A stretch of DNA of 64,000 bases from NCBI GenBank assembly GCA_025084515.1, contig JAJAGP010000092.1, positions 653,001-717,000 on the forward strand, read 5' to 3'. Of the stretch, positions 23,721-34,694 are shown one piece after another (position 1 is the first letter of the stretch; each line of letters begins with the position of its first letter). Below the pieces are notes generated by a model. The model was not told the DNA's origin. It worked only from the letters and a program-made list of their open reading frames with translations, and made no database searches. A program made the translations under genes and the position numbers. Source of the stretch: Ancistrus triradiatus. Taxonomy: Eukaryota; Chordata; Actinopteri; Siluriformes; Loricariidae.

Positions 23721-24690
23721 CTAGCAAAATGGTCTTTCTGTCCTTTTATTTGAGGGGGGCACTGCTCACAAAACCCAACCAAACATAACATATGAGTATT
23801 GTTTTATATTAAATAAAACATGGTATATGCTACACAATGAATGCCAAATATTTGTATTTAATATGTCAAACATCATACCTTGAATGCGAATATATATTTA
23901 CTATGAAGTGTATTTTACACAAATGCCTTCCCATTAGAACTGACCTATAAACTTGCAAGCAAGCTAGCTACCGGAGTCAACAATCCGATCTACAGAACTT
24001 GTCTTTTGTTTTTAATCCAGGGATTGACTATGGCTTGCAGTAGCTAACAAGCCAGCAATGTCTCACATTATTACAGATAGCACGTTCAGTTTACCTCGCA
24101 TTTAAATGTTTGAAAAGTTGAGCTAATATTATAAAGGAACACGAACTGCATTCTTCATGCATCAGACATGCATGAGGATGTAAAGACATGCCGGAGAAAC
24201 CGAGCTCAGAGACACACAGAGACACACACCAGTGCAAGTCATCCAAAAGTGCTTTATTTACACAGTGTGCTAATCACATCTAGACACTACCTACAGTCAG
24301 GAGGCTAATGTACTTTCTCCCATGCCAGAAAGTGCTGAGCATTTATGCTGTGGGTGATCCTCCAAGAATCAGCAGCAGCAGTTCATGATTAGGGAAGGGG
24401 CACCCAGCAACTCAGTCTTCCACAAAAAACTACGCCTGTGATAGGTCCCCACAATGATATACAAACTAGATCCCCCCTCACACGTTTGGACACACTTTAG
24501 GAGCTGTGAGGCAACAGCGCTAATCAGTGTGCCACCATGCCGCCCTAAAATCATATTATATTAAAACTACATACATTACTCTTAATTTATTTCTGAAATT
24601 CTTCAGACCTCTTCATTTGTAAATATTAAAATTTTTGAAACATTTTCAAACATTTATATTAAGCTTATTTTTGTACGTAAAATCTAGACC
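23720..24690. other. Intergenic DNA, no gene
   Basis: AT-rich sequence with no exon recognised. 24,480-24,543 carries the ...gctaatcagtgtgccaccatg end of the dispersed repeat seen at 21,340. Confidence 0.45.
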
Positions 24691-24885
24691 GTCCAAAAAG
24701 GTCAGGTGCTTTTTGAGTCTTGGTCCTCACAAGGTTTCTTCCTAATTACATTTAGGGGCTTTTTCCTTGACACTGTCACACTGGGCTTGCTCACTGGCGC
24801 TGTACGCCTTTATGTCTTGTAAAGCTGCTTTAAGACAATGCTCTATTGTTAAAACCACTATATAAATACATTTGCCTTGACTTTA
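24690..24885 (-). repeat. Dispersed repeat J (TATATAGCGC family), minus copy
   Basis: Read on the minus strand it matches 49,362-49,470, 52,094-52,275, 55,043-55,205 and 60,850-61,015. Shared words are tttatatagcg, caatggagcattgtct and ggaaaaact-cctaaa. Coding capacity was not found. Confidence 0.6.
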
Positions 24886-24926
24886 CTTAATTTTTTTAAA
24901 TCTGACATTTGGGTAAATTTCGTATA

Positions 24927-26465
24927 CAGTGGGGCAAAAACGTATTTAGTCGGTCATTGATTGTGCAAGTTCTCCTATTTAGAAAGATGAGAGAGGTCTG
25001 TAATTTTCATCATAAATACACTTCAACTATGAGAGACTAAATGAGGAAAAAGAAAATCCAGGAAATCACATTGTAGGATTTTTTAAGAATTTAATTGTAA
25101 ATTATGGTGGAAAATAAGTATTTGGTCAATAACAAAAGTTCAACTCAATACTTTGTAACATAACCTTTGTTGGCAATGACACTGTAGCTGGTATTTTGGC
25201 CCATTCCTCCATGCAGATCTCCTTTAGAGCAGTGATGTTTTGGAGCTGTCGCTGGGCAACATGGACTTTCAACTCTCTCCACAACGTTTCTATGGGGTTG
25301 AGGTCTGGAGACTGGCTAGGCCACTCCTGGACCTTGAAATGCTTTTTACGGAGCCACTCCATTGCCCGAGCGGTGTGTTTGGGATCATTGTCATGCTGGA
25401 AGACCCAGCCATGTTCCATCTTCAATACTCTCACTGATGGAAGGAGGTTTTGGCTTAAAATCTCACGATACATGGCCCCGTTCATTCTTCCCTTAACACG
25501 GATCAGTCGTCCTGTCCCCTTTGCAGAAAAACAGCCCCAAAGCATGATGTTTCCACCCCCATGCTTCACAGTAGGTATGCTGTTCTTGGGATGCAACTCA
25601 GCATTTTTCTTCCTCCAAACACGACGAGTTGAGTTTTTAGCAAAAAGTTCAAAAGCTCATCCATATGCTCTCTGGCAAACTTCAGATGGGCCTGGACATG
25701 TACTGGCTTAAGCAGGGGGACACGTCTAGCACTACAGGATCTGAGTGTTACTGAGTGTTACTGATAGCCTTTGTTACTTTGGTCCCAGCTTTCTGCAGGT
25801 CATTCATCAGTTCCCTGGCACTACAGGATCTGAGTGTTACTGAGTGTTACTGATAGCCTTTGTTACTTTGGACCCAGCTCTCTGCAGGTCATTCATCAGG
25901 CCCCTCCGTGTAGTTCTGGGATTTATGCTCACCGTTCTCATGATAATTTTGACCCCACGGCATGAGATCTTGGATGGTGCCTCAGATCGAGGGAGATTAT
26001 CAATGGTCTTGTATGTCTTCCATTTTCTTACAATTGCTCCCACAGTTGATTTATTCACACCAACCTGCTTGCCTATTGTGTATTCACTCTTCCCAGCCTA
26101 GTGCAGGTCTACAATTTTCTACCTGGTGTCCTTCAATAGCTCTTTGGTCTTGGCCATGGTTCAGTTTGGAGTCTGAGTGTGTGAGGCTGTGGACAGGTCA
26201 CTTTTATACAGATAACGAGGTCAAACAGGTGCAATTAATACAGGTAACGAGTGGTTTGAGAGGTCTGAGAGAGCCATAAATCTTGCTTGTTTGTGGGTGA
26301 CCAGATAATTATTTTCCACCATGATTTACAATTCAATTCTTAAAAAATCCTACAATGTGATTTCCTGGATTTTTTTTCATTTGTCACTCATAGCTGAAGT
26401 GTACCTATGATGAAAATGACAGACCTCTCTCATCTTTCAAAGTAGGAGAAGTGCACAATCAGTGT
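24927..26465 (-). mobile_element. Tc1-like transposon, family A copy 4, minus strand, dead
   Basis: The left end is CAGTGGGGCAAAAACG after TA; the right end is eroded near 26,465. The transposase reads leftward from about 26,157. Fragments at 25,837-26,058 (helix-turn-helix part, NKSTVGAIVRKWKTY) and 25,126-25,596 (VKHGGGN, HDNDPKHT, PIETLW) are in different frames. Between them, 25,731-25,811 and 25,818-25,899 are near-identical (cactacaggatctgagtg start), a local tandem duplication of about 87 bp that disrupts the frame. Confidence 0.88.
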
Positions 26466-27133
26466 GTCTCTATGCATGTGCTCTATGATGGACTGGTGCC
26501 CTGTTCAGGTGTGGTTCTAGTCTTGCAGGATGTGCTGGTGGTCAGCCCCTCCCGCGATCCTGAATGGGTGGGTATGGAAAGTCAGGGGTTCTGTTTTACT
26601 ATGGAACTTTTCAGTTTTACTATAGAACTTTTGAGTTCCATATATGTACCATAAAGAAGTTCCTTTTCATTTGTTTCTCTCAGAACACCAGGCTCCATTG
26701 ACAATGTAATTCCAGTGACTAAGGTACATTTTATTTAACGTAGAATAAAGTATCATGGATAAAGTGATAAGTTCACATTCTTAGTGGCTCGAATTTCCAT
26801 GAAGTGCTCCAAAAGGGAACTGAGGATTTCCATTGTCTCATCTACAAACATTTTTCTGACCTGTAGTTGACCAGATGTGGTATTCCATCCTGTGATTCCT
26901 CCAACACGTTTTATTGAGTAGTCTCTAAAATCATTCAGCATTCAAACTCAAAGTATGCACAGTTTTCTTTATTTTTTCAGCATTTTGAAAGCTATTTATA
27001 TAAAAGCGTTCAAATTTCTGAAAAAAAAAAAAGAAAACTATGCACACTTTGAGTGTCCTACAGTGGGAAAATACAAACCAACAATATTAACAATGTATTA
27101 TCTCCTTTTAAATTGTACATACTGCACCTAATA
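26465..27133. other. Intergenic DNA, no gene
   Basis: No exon recognised. It contains a dispersed-repeat-like stretch at 26,750-26,900 and an A-run near 27,021. Confidence 0.4.
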
Positions 27134-27395
27134 CAGTGGCGCTTGAAAGTTTGTTAACCCTTTAGAATTTTCTAATTCCTCCATAAATAATACCTCATCG
27201 GCATCGGCAGATTTCCATGCAAGACCTAAAAGTAAAGAGAACCCAAGCCAGTGACACTAATATATTACATGTCATTTATTTGTTGAGGAAAATGATCCAA
27301 TATTACATATCTGTGAGTGGCATAAGTTTGTGACCCTTTGCTTTCAGCATCTGGTGTGCTCCCCTTGTGCAGGAATAACTGGAGCTAATGGGCTG
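27134..27395 (+). mobile_element. Tc1-like family B copy 2, terminal fragment
   Basis: It starts CAGTGGCGCTTGAAAGTTTG after TA and carries family B subterminal sequence including gaaaatgatccaatattacat. It breaks off near 27,395 shortly after ctgtgagtggc. No coding part is intact. Confidence 0.75.
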
Positions 27396-28159
27396 TAATA
27401 TAGTGAAATATAAACAGAGACTGGAAACTGTACATAGCTCCACTATCTGAACTTAAGAGAACCAGTAATTAAAAATGAACAAAGGCATACCTGGACTTAC
27501 TTGCGCTAGTAACCATGAAGAAACTCTGGCTAGATGAGGTCTGTGAGTTATGGTAGTGTTGTAAAGCCCAGCAGGTTCCTCTGAGCCGTGTACAATCCAG
27601 CAATGTATATTTTCTAGGGCCTGTAAAAATCCAGGAACGCTCCGCTGGCACCCTTGAAGTTCAAACTGCTTTCCACATGCCTGCCAGTCTCTGTGTATTC
27701 CACCGGATTACTTCCCAATTACCTATGGGCAGTTATCAAGTCTCTGTGCTCCTTAGGGTAGGGGTTAGGTCTGTGGTTGTTGCATGATGCAGACCTGCAT
27801 TACATTATCTATAGTGATACTGTCATAATATAGGTGTGTTTGTGTGTGTTGCACTGATCCTGCTATCTCATGAAGCAGTGTTGCTGCCAGTTTTATACAA
27901 TCTGTACACATACTGGCTAGATAAACATTCTAGTTTTACAGTTAGTTAATCATAGATAGTTTGTTTGTTATTTTCCTATAATGTTTTGCCATAATGTAGC
28001 ATAGCTACATTATGTACATTATACACTTTTGTACTGTTGGCTAGCTAAATGTCACTACATTTAATTGCTTTTACAATCTCAAAGAGAAAAAGTAGGGAGA
28101 GTAAGGAAAATGCAAATAAAACAAAACCACAGCAATGTCTATAAAACATTGACAAAAAA

Positions 28160-28380
28160 ATTTAATACACCCAGATTGAAATTTTGGATTTTTGCAAATC
28201 TCGACATGCGGGTATGTCAGGCAGATGTGTAAATGATTACAGGTGTGGTCTGATTAGACACTGGATCTTGCCTCAAGTGGGCGTAAAAGTGCTTCCCCTG
28301 CTGCCCTTTAAAAAGGCACTCAATGGCTACTTTTTGGTAGTCTACCTCTCGGTGAGAGATTGTTGACTGCTAGACCTTCC
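28160..28380 (+). repeat. Dispersed repeat K, copy 1
   Basis: It contains gcagatgtgtaaatgattac, caggtgtggtctgattagac and a following stretch ending cggtgagagattgttgactgct. It matches 59,895-60,170 (same strand) and 34,695-34,975 (inverted). The best copy ends in a short frame starting MARRHTRRHFAQL, so it may be the 5' part of an unidentified DNA transposon. Confidence 0.55.
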
Positions 28381-28734
28381 TCTATGACGCACTTGCCAAT
28401 TTTGCCCATTTGACATTAGACTAAGAGAAGCAAGAGGGTCGTTTTGATGAACTGCCTGCCATCTAGGCTGTTCTGACTTAGCTGTTAGATTTATCACCAA
28501 TCGAGCATTTATGTGACCAACTGGGATGCCAGATTCAGCAACCTATGAGTGTGCAGTATCTACAGGCCCAACTGCAACATCAGTGTCCAAATGTGCCACA
28601 GGATACCATACTGCATACTGCATACTGCATGCCTCCATGCCTCTATGCGTATCTCATTTTGTATACAGGCTAGGGGTGCCCCAACAGGGTAGAGCCTCCT
28701 TTCAAAAATCTTAGGCATTATATATTTTTCAATT

Positions 28735-28869
28735 TATATTCTGCTTATTCTTTATGTATGTTTTATTGTTAGTTTTTTAGTGTTAATTTAGTTTTAGTGG
28801 TCACTGCACTTTGTCACATTCTACAATAACAAGACTGTAGTCCATCTGTTTCTCTACATACTTTGTTAG
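28735..28869 (+). repeat. Left part of palindromic DNA repeat M
   Basis: Its reverse complement matches 33,776-33,935 (words ttttagtggtcactgca, gactgtagtcc, tctctacatactttgttag). With 33,375-33,935 it makes one repeat unit that was split by the compound LTR insertion at 28,870-33,374. Confidence 0.7.
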
Positions 28870-28965
28870 TGTTAGGGTTCAGTGAAGTGGAGCCAATTGC
28901 AGTTAGCTGGGCTGTGTGGCAAACCCAGCTAACTGCACTTGGGTCCACTTCACAGAACCCTAACA
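28870..28965. repeat. Hairpin-forming terminus of the LTR element
   Basis: Two 42-base arms (28,870-28,911 and 28,924-28,965) are inverted copies with three mismatches around a 12-base loop. The unit itself starts TG and ends CA (TGTTAGGG...CCCTAACA), so it could be a very short palindromic LTR or two fused opposing ends. Confidence 0.8.
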
Positions 28966-28982
28966 GAAAGAAGCGCCCAACT

Positions 28983-29580
28983 ATGGACCCAGCAGGGGCC
29001 CCATCCATTGCGGAGGTCCTCCAGCACCAGGGGGCCACCATTGGTTGGCATGAGCAGCTGCTGCACGAGATCACGGAGCAGCTTACAGCTCTAGGAGGGG
29101 CTATCAAGGAGCTGTGCTTTAAGCAGCCAGCTGTACATAATGCAGCCAGGTCTGATCCCCTCTCAGCCAATAACCCACCTGGGGAATCCCAGGTGGCCAC
29201 GCCAGATAGATATGGGGGAGAGCCTGAGCACTGCAAAGACTTCTTACTACAATGCTCACTGGTGTTTTGAACAACAGCGGTTAAACAACAGAGGTTCCCC
29301 ACGGAACGCTCACAGGTGGCGTATATGGTCTCCCTCCTCACGGGCCAGGCCCTGGCATGGGCAACAGCCTTATGGGAAACCAAGGCCCCTGAATGCACCA
29401 GTGAGGAGGCCTTTACCCAAGCACTCAGGTTCACCTTCTTTTACCCCCGAGGGGGCCAGGACCTGTCCTCCCGCCTCCTCGAGCTCACCCAGGGCCCCAG
29501 GCCGGTAGCTGATTATGTCATCAGCTTTAGGACACGCCACGGAGAGCAGAGGAACTGCTGGCCATTTTCCAGAGGAGTTT
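28983..29580 (+). pseudogene. Ty3/gypsy gag remnant, frameshifted
   Basis: The frame from MDPAGAPSIAEVLQHQ (28,983) reads to ATPDRYGGEPEHCKDFLLQC, the start of a gypsy-type capsid domain. Near 29,260 it shifts; the continuation VSLLTGQALAWATALWETKA and ...FTFFYPRGGQDLSSRLLELTQG is in the frame of 29,316-29,582. Only the capsid region is recognisable and there is no zinc knuckle. It would have formed the retrotransposon particle; it is dead here. Confidence 0.7.
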
Positions 29581-29790
29581 GAGTGATAAACTCAAAGACA
29601 ATCTTGCCGCCCGTGACCCTCCTGCCCGCCCAGCCGATCTGTACCAACTCAGTATTCGTCTATACTCTCGACTAACGCCCAAGTGGACCGAAAGCGCCAG
29701 CCGGCCTACTCCTACTGCCCTGGACAGAAACTTTAGCTGTCCACTCAGGACATCCTCATCAGAGGAGGATCCAACAAGCTTGCCCTGAGA

Positions 29791-30060
29791 TACATGGATT
29801 CCTTCAAGGTGGTTCGTCAGATTAACCCGGTCATCTACTGGCTTGAGTTAACCCTGGTGATGAAGGTCCATCCCACCTTCCATGTGTCTCACCTGAAACC
29901 GTACCTATGCCAGGGTACAACTCCAGTGGACCGGCCGCCAGCCCCATGTTTCGTGAAAGGGTCCATGGCATACACAGTGCGCCAGCTGCTGGACTCCTGC
30001 CGGGTGCAAGGAAGCACCCAGTACCTGGTCGACTAAGAGGGGTATGGTCCCTAGGAATGA
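29791..30060 (+). pseudogene. Ty3/gypsy pol 3' end (integrase C-terminus/chromodomain remnant)
   Basis: The plus frame gives MDSFKVVRQINPVIYWLEL, then HPTFHVSHLKPYLC, and after a gap YTVRQLLDSCRVQGSTQYLVD. This is the usual order of the integrase C-terminal module and the start of the chromodomain of fish gypsy elements. Only about 200 bp separate gag from it, so protease, reverse transcriptase, RNase H and the integrase core are deleted. Confidence 0.65.
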
Positions 30061-30249
30061 TCCTGGAACCCTGCATGGTACATCCTCAACCCATAACTCA
30101 TCCGGAAAGTCCAGAGGAACTACACTGTGTTCATGGGGGGGCGCACAATTCCGCAACTTGACACTGGAGGGCAGTGGCGGTGTAGAAAACATGCTGGCAG
30201 GCCCCAGTATGCATGTGCCAACAGCACCCAATAGGCATGTCATTAATTA

Positions 30250-30720
30250 GACCTTTGGTATATTGTAAGACTTCAGCGTGAGGTAGCTAGGATTAGACGG
30301 TATTAGTGTTTCTTTGAAGAGAAGTTCTGAATGTAATATCGCAAGGTCTGAGGTAATAGTGCTTCTTAGGGTCAGATTCCGGTGCGACTGGTTCTTTACT
30401 TTGTCACGCTTTAATCATTCAACCTGTTTGGCAACGTCAGGTCCGTTGCAAGCTTCCATTCCTATCTTCTAAGCATTCATTGATTATACTCTGCATTCGT
30501 GTGTTTATACTAGCTATGGGGTGCAGGTGCTATATCTTTATCAGCGCTTTCCTTTTGTTTCTCTGAATGTTGATTCCTGCCTAGTGACGTCAGTTCCCTT
30601 GCCGCGACAACACAAGCTTGCACTTTGTTTTTCAAAGCATTTACTGATTAAAGCTGGATATTTATCAGCCAGCACTAGTGATCACATAATCCCTTTGTGT
30701 TACGGTTCGCCATATTAAAA
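30250..30720 (+). repeat. LTR-like block
   Basis: It shares a block (TTAGGGTCAGATTCCGGTG) and following words with the reverse complement of 13,780-14,430. It contains TGACGTCA near 30,585. Similar gctttcc-tttgtttctct wording recurs at about 32,860. Probably a solo or remnant LTR; no coding. Confidence 0.45.
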
Positions 30721-31071
30721 ATGATGACAAACCGTATAAAAATAAAATATAAATGTTTGGGACCCAAATGCAGTTAGCTCCAGGTGGTATGGGTGACCTG
30801 AAATGAAATAAAGAAATAAAACAATGATTAATGAAAACACAAATAAATAAATAACAAAGGAAAACTGAGTTTCTGAGTGTGAGGGAGAGAGATCAGAGAA
30901 TCCGCTCACACAAGCAAAAGCTCAGGACCACGCTGCTGAGAGAGAGAGGAGGGCAAGGGGAGAATCCTCTGCGTGCGCCAGCCCAGAGAAAGAGGGGGGG
31001 GGGGCGCAGCCAGGCGCATGCACGAACCTGCACGTAGCGTCAGGCGGCGAGAGGAGGAAGAAGCCAGGAGC

Positions 31072-32816
31072 GAAAAAACGCAAAAGCTTACCCTACGCTT
31101 ATCTACTTCCTACTGGTTACCTCACGCCTACTGGTGCTACAGGAACTGAGCCCCTTAACGGACCCAGTTTGCCCACTCTCGCTAAACAAAAGCGCGGCAA
31201 GGCCGTGAGACGGGTGAGCCGTGAGACGGGTGAGGTCTCAGAACACGCGGCAAGTAGCAAACGCACTTCAAAACCGGGGCAGCGATCCGCGGGGCACGAG
31301 CGGAGTGCAGGTTGAATGGTGCAACCCCTGCTAAATCTGGCGAGGCTCTTAAATAGCCAGAATAGCAGGTCGCAATCACGTAGCTTACAGACAGGAATGC
31401 GCGATTGCGTCGGCTGCCAGAGATCCTACCGTGCAAACTAGGCCAACGATGCCCTCTAGCGTCGGTTGGTAGGACCTCTGACAGTATCCCCCGAATGGGA
31501 AGCGTCCCGACGCTCCTAAGCGCGTTCCAAGAAGCCTCTGGCTTGCCGGACAAGCTCAGGGTTGAGTGTCTGGCGCACTGGGAGACCCTGGGAAGCAGGG
31601 CAAGCCCCCACAAAGGGGCTGAAAAGGAGGGTGGGGCAGGTCATGCCAGGTGCAATGCCCGGTCTGGGATCAGAAACCAACCTGACCGGCTTAAGGGCGG
31701 AACCGAGCGAGCTCGGGAACGGAGCTTAACTGCTCAGGTTCGGAGCTAGGCAGCGCTAAATGCTCAATGCTAGAGCTTACCAGCGCGGCGAGCTCAAGGC
31801 TAGGTGGCGCTAAATACCCAGGCATGGAGCTTAACTGTTCAGATGCGGGGCTTACGAGCATGGCAAGCCCAGGTATGGAGCTAGGTGGCGCTACATGCCC
31901 AGGCATGGAGCTTAACTGTTCAGATGCGGGGCTTGCAAGCGCGGCGAGCCCAGGTATGGAGCTAGGCGGCGCTAAATGCCCAGGCATGGAGCTTATTCGC
32001 TCAGATGCGGGGCTTATGGGCACGGAGAGCTCTTGTACGGGGCTGGGCGGCGCTAAGTGCTCAAGCACGGAGCTTACGAGCTCAGATGCGGCACTGATGG
32101 ACCCGGCAAACTCAGGCAAGGGGCTGAGCATCGATAGCTGTTTAAGTACCGAGCTTGCGTGCTCAGAGACAGAGCTAATGAGCACGGCGCCAGGGGGCGC
32201 AGTAGCGCACAGCTGCTATACGGCTGCAGCAAGGGTCGAGATTTGCTTGAGTAATCGGGGAAGACTCGAGGCGGGCTGGACCTCAGTACCCTTAATGGAC
32301 GTCTCCCTGGCCTTGTGAAGCCGAAATTCGACCTCAATGGCCAGGTCATACAATTCGGGAGCTGTTCGAAGCAAAAAACGCAAAAGCTTACCCTACACTG
32401 AATCTACTTCTTACCGGTTACCTCACGCCTCCTGGTGGTACGGGAACTGAGCCCCTTAACGGACCCAGTTCGTCCACTCTCCCTAAACAAAATAAAACAA
32501 ATAGGAGAAGCACGGCAGGCTCAGTAATGAGCCGTGAGACAGGTGAGGTCTCAGAATACGCAGCAAGTAGCGACTGCACTTCAAAAACGGGGCAGCGAAC
32601 CGTGGGGCACGAGTGGTGTGCAGGTTGAATGGTGCAACCCCTGCTAAGACTGGTGAAGCACTTAAATAGCCAGAATAGCAGGTGTTGCGAATCTGCCGCA
32701 ATCGCGTAGCTTACAGACAGGCATGCACAATTGTGGCGGCTGCCAGAGATCCTATCGTGCTAGGCCAACGCTGGCCAATGCTGCCCTCTAGCATCCGTTG
32801 GTAGGACCTCTGACAG
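31072..32816 (-). mobile_element. Small nested LTR retrotransposon, minus strand
   Basis: Two long direct repeats flank an internal region of about 0.9 kb: 31,072-31,484 and 32,373-32,816, both running from acgcaaaagcttaccctac to ggtaggacctctgaca. On the minus strand the LTR therefore begins TGTCAGAGG. A purine-rich CGGGGGATAC sits just before the left copy (the 3' LTR), as expected for a polypurine tract. The internal minus frame next to the 5' LTR encodes ELYDLAIEVEFRL, resembling a conserved gypsy gag helix, then a tandem repeat. No pol is present, so it would need another element's enzymes. Confidence 0.72.
31720..32130. repeat. 81-bp tandem repeat, open on both strands
   Basis: The word ctaggtggcgct recurs at 31,801, 31,882, 31,963 and (as ctgggcggcgct) 32,044, an exact 81-bp period equal to 27 codons. 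It is read through by a minus frame (31,691-32,185, unit with HLAPPSSIPGLA and SPASEQLSSMPG) and a plus frame (31,767-32,318, unit with GMELNCSDAGL). The minus frame follows the gag-like peptide, so it is the better coding candidate. Confidence 0.8.
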
Positions 32817-33120
32817 TTTGCTCCCCATTTGCGATGTGCAAGTGCTGTGTTATTTTCAGCTTTTCTCTTTTACTCTCACAAACCCGGCTGGTCACCATTG
32901 TGTGAGCCCCGCCTTTTGACTCATGAATCACTCTTGGAGTCAACTCAGACTTCTGGCATCAGCACATTCAAACGAGTCCTTTCGTTTTCGTGTTCTCGGC
33001 TGCCGCAATGCTGCTCGGTGTTGTTAGTGGTGTTTTTGTTTGGCTATAAGCACCGATGCTTCCTTTATTGCATACTCGTGCTTACGCCCTTTATATATTT
33101 ACACACATATGCACACACAC

Positions 33121-33140
33121 TTCTCTTGTGTGTGTGTGTG

Positions 33141-33171
<31 letters not shown>

Positions 33172-33191
33172 ATATGTGTATTTTTTTTCTA

Positions 33192-33255
<64 letters not shown>
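33121..33255. repeat. TG and long TA microsatellite
   Basis: TG runs with TATATA spacers are followed by about 30 TA units (33,196-33,255). All frames listed here translate the repeat (YIYIYI) and are not genes. Confidence 0.95.
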
Positions 33256-33257
<2 letters not shown>

Positions 33258-33374
33258 CATAGGGTGAGTGTGAGGCAGCCACAAACCACACCCACACCTC
33301 CTTTGGCCCCATTAGTTGTGCTTGCCACACAGCTCAGCTAACTGCACTTGGGTCCTCTTCACTGAGCCCTAACA

Positions 33375-33935
33375 GTCAGTCCCCTTTAATCTGTTCTCTA
33401 ATGGTCAGGACCCCCACAAGACCACCACAGATCATGTGCTATTTGGGTGGTACATCATTCTCAGCACTGCAGTGATGTGGTGGTGGTGTGTTGTGTCTTG
33501 CGCTACTATAACTGAAACAGGCACAGCAGTGCTGCTGGATTTTTAAAACACTGTTCAATTTTTAAAAAACATTCACATTATTGCTCCACCTTGTACATGT
33601 AAAGTCAGAGACAGTAGCTCATCTGTTGTTGCATGGTTTGTGTTAGTCATCCTCTAATCCTTCACGAGTGCTCACAGGAGGGTTGTCTACAGGATCCTGG
33701 TGGCTGGATATTTTTGGTTGGTGGACAATTTTCAATCCAGCAGTGACCTGCGGGGGTCTTGACCATTAAAAAACTGAGTAAATGGGACTAACAAAGTATG
33801 TAGAGAAATAGAAGGACTACAGTCTGTAATTGTAGAACTACAAATTGCAGTGACCACTAAAACCTAAATTCAGAATAATCAGAATTTAAACTGAAACCAT
33901 ATAATGTTTTAAGAGTTGTGCACAGTACTAAGCAG
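33375..33935. repeat. Palindromic DNA repeat M, right part
   Basis: It contains an internal inverted repeat: cccctttaatctg...ggtcaggacccccacaag (33,379-33,421) against cgggggtcttgaccatt...tgggactaa (33,748-33,792). The outer arm at 33,776-33,935 pairs with 28,735-28,869 across the LTR insertion. A widespread fish DNA repeat with terminal and internal symmetry fits; no coding. Confidence 0.7.
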
Positions 33936-34059
33936 TACTACTTTTAGAAATTCAAATCTACATACAAGCAAAAGCTAAATATTAATAAAGCTTTGTGTTT
34001 AGCAAGTTATTACTTAAGAGGCACAATGAAAATATTACCATCTATTATGTTCTGTATGC

Positions 34060-34215
34060 CAAACTGTGTTTAGGCTCTAACTACCATTCAGAAGGGTGTG
34101 AGTTCAAATCCCAGCTGTGCCAAGCTGCCACTGCTGGACCTTTGTACAAGGTTCTGAAACCATCACTATTCACTGTTGTAAGTTGCTCTAGATGAGGGCA
34201 TATGCTGTAAATGAA
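34060..34215 (+). repeat. tRNA-derived SINE copy
   Basis: It carries the B-box-like gagttcaaatcccag, then ctgtgccaagctgccactgctgg, and the tail taagttgctctagatgagggcatatgctgtaaatg, in the same order as the better copy at 55,880. Confidence 0.7.
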
Positions 34216-34694
34216 AACACTGGTTTGTCTGTTTTTTCCAATAATAAACTATATTTTCTTTTTATATATACAGCAGATGAGCAGATGGAAAATCTGTAAT
34301 TATCTGTATTATGTAAACATTTCTGATGATTACTCATTTTTCTCTGTTTACGGGGCACTGGTGTCTTCTTTCCTTCAGATATTACCAAAAAAATTGCTGC
34401 TTTATTTACATAGTCCAACTACAATTATTACTACAAATCAGCATTTACTTTAATAAATGCAATTGATTGTGATAAAAAAAACACACACCCAGCACTTGGG
34501 TTTAATAGTGCTAGTTTAGTGCAGAGGTGAACTGTAATAGGACTGCAGAGTTTTCTGACCCAAATGCAAAGCAATACTTATTTCAATCCCACATTTCTGT
34601 CCACATCCCGGTGTCACCTCCTAACAGCTAGTTACAACAGCTTATAAGGCGAGCAATTCATCAACATGTCCATCCTGCTTGTCTCAGTGCAATG

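Larger units (their letters stand above)
28870..33374 (+). mobile_element. Compound LTR-retrotransposon insertion with TG...CA termini
   Basis: The interval starts TGTTAGGG and ends CCCTAACA. It is flanked by five-base duplications GTTAG (28,865-28,869) and GTCAG (33,375-33,379), and sits within repeat M. Inside are Ty3/gypsy gag and a pol end, LTR-like blocks, and a second nested LTR element (31,072-32,816). The two outer ends are near-perfect inverted copies of about 50 bp (46 of 51 positions by eye). The pol gene is almost entirely missing, so it is not autonomous. Whether it arose by one insertion or by several rearrangements is open. Confidence 0.6.

Noticed and set aside
31182..31613. 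143-codon minus-strand open frame
   Set aside because: It lies across the LTR and its flank in GC-rich sequence with no family likeness, and the equivalent frame in the other LTR copy is not conserved.
31720..32130. CRISPR-like regular repeat spacing
   Set aside because: The units are contiguous 81-bp tandem repeats without unique spacers, in an animal genome and inside an LTR element.
33040..33341. Open frames rich in Tyr-Ile and Cys-Val
   Set aside because: They are translations of the TG and TA microsatellites.
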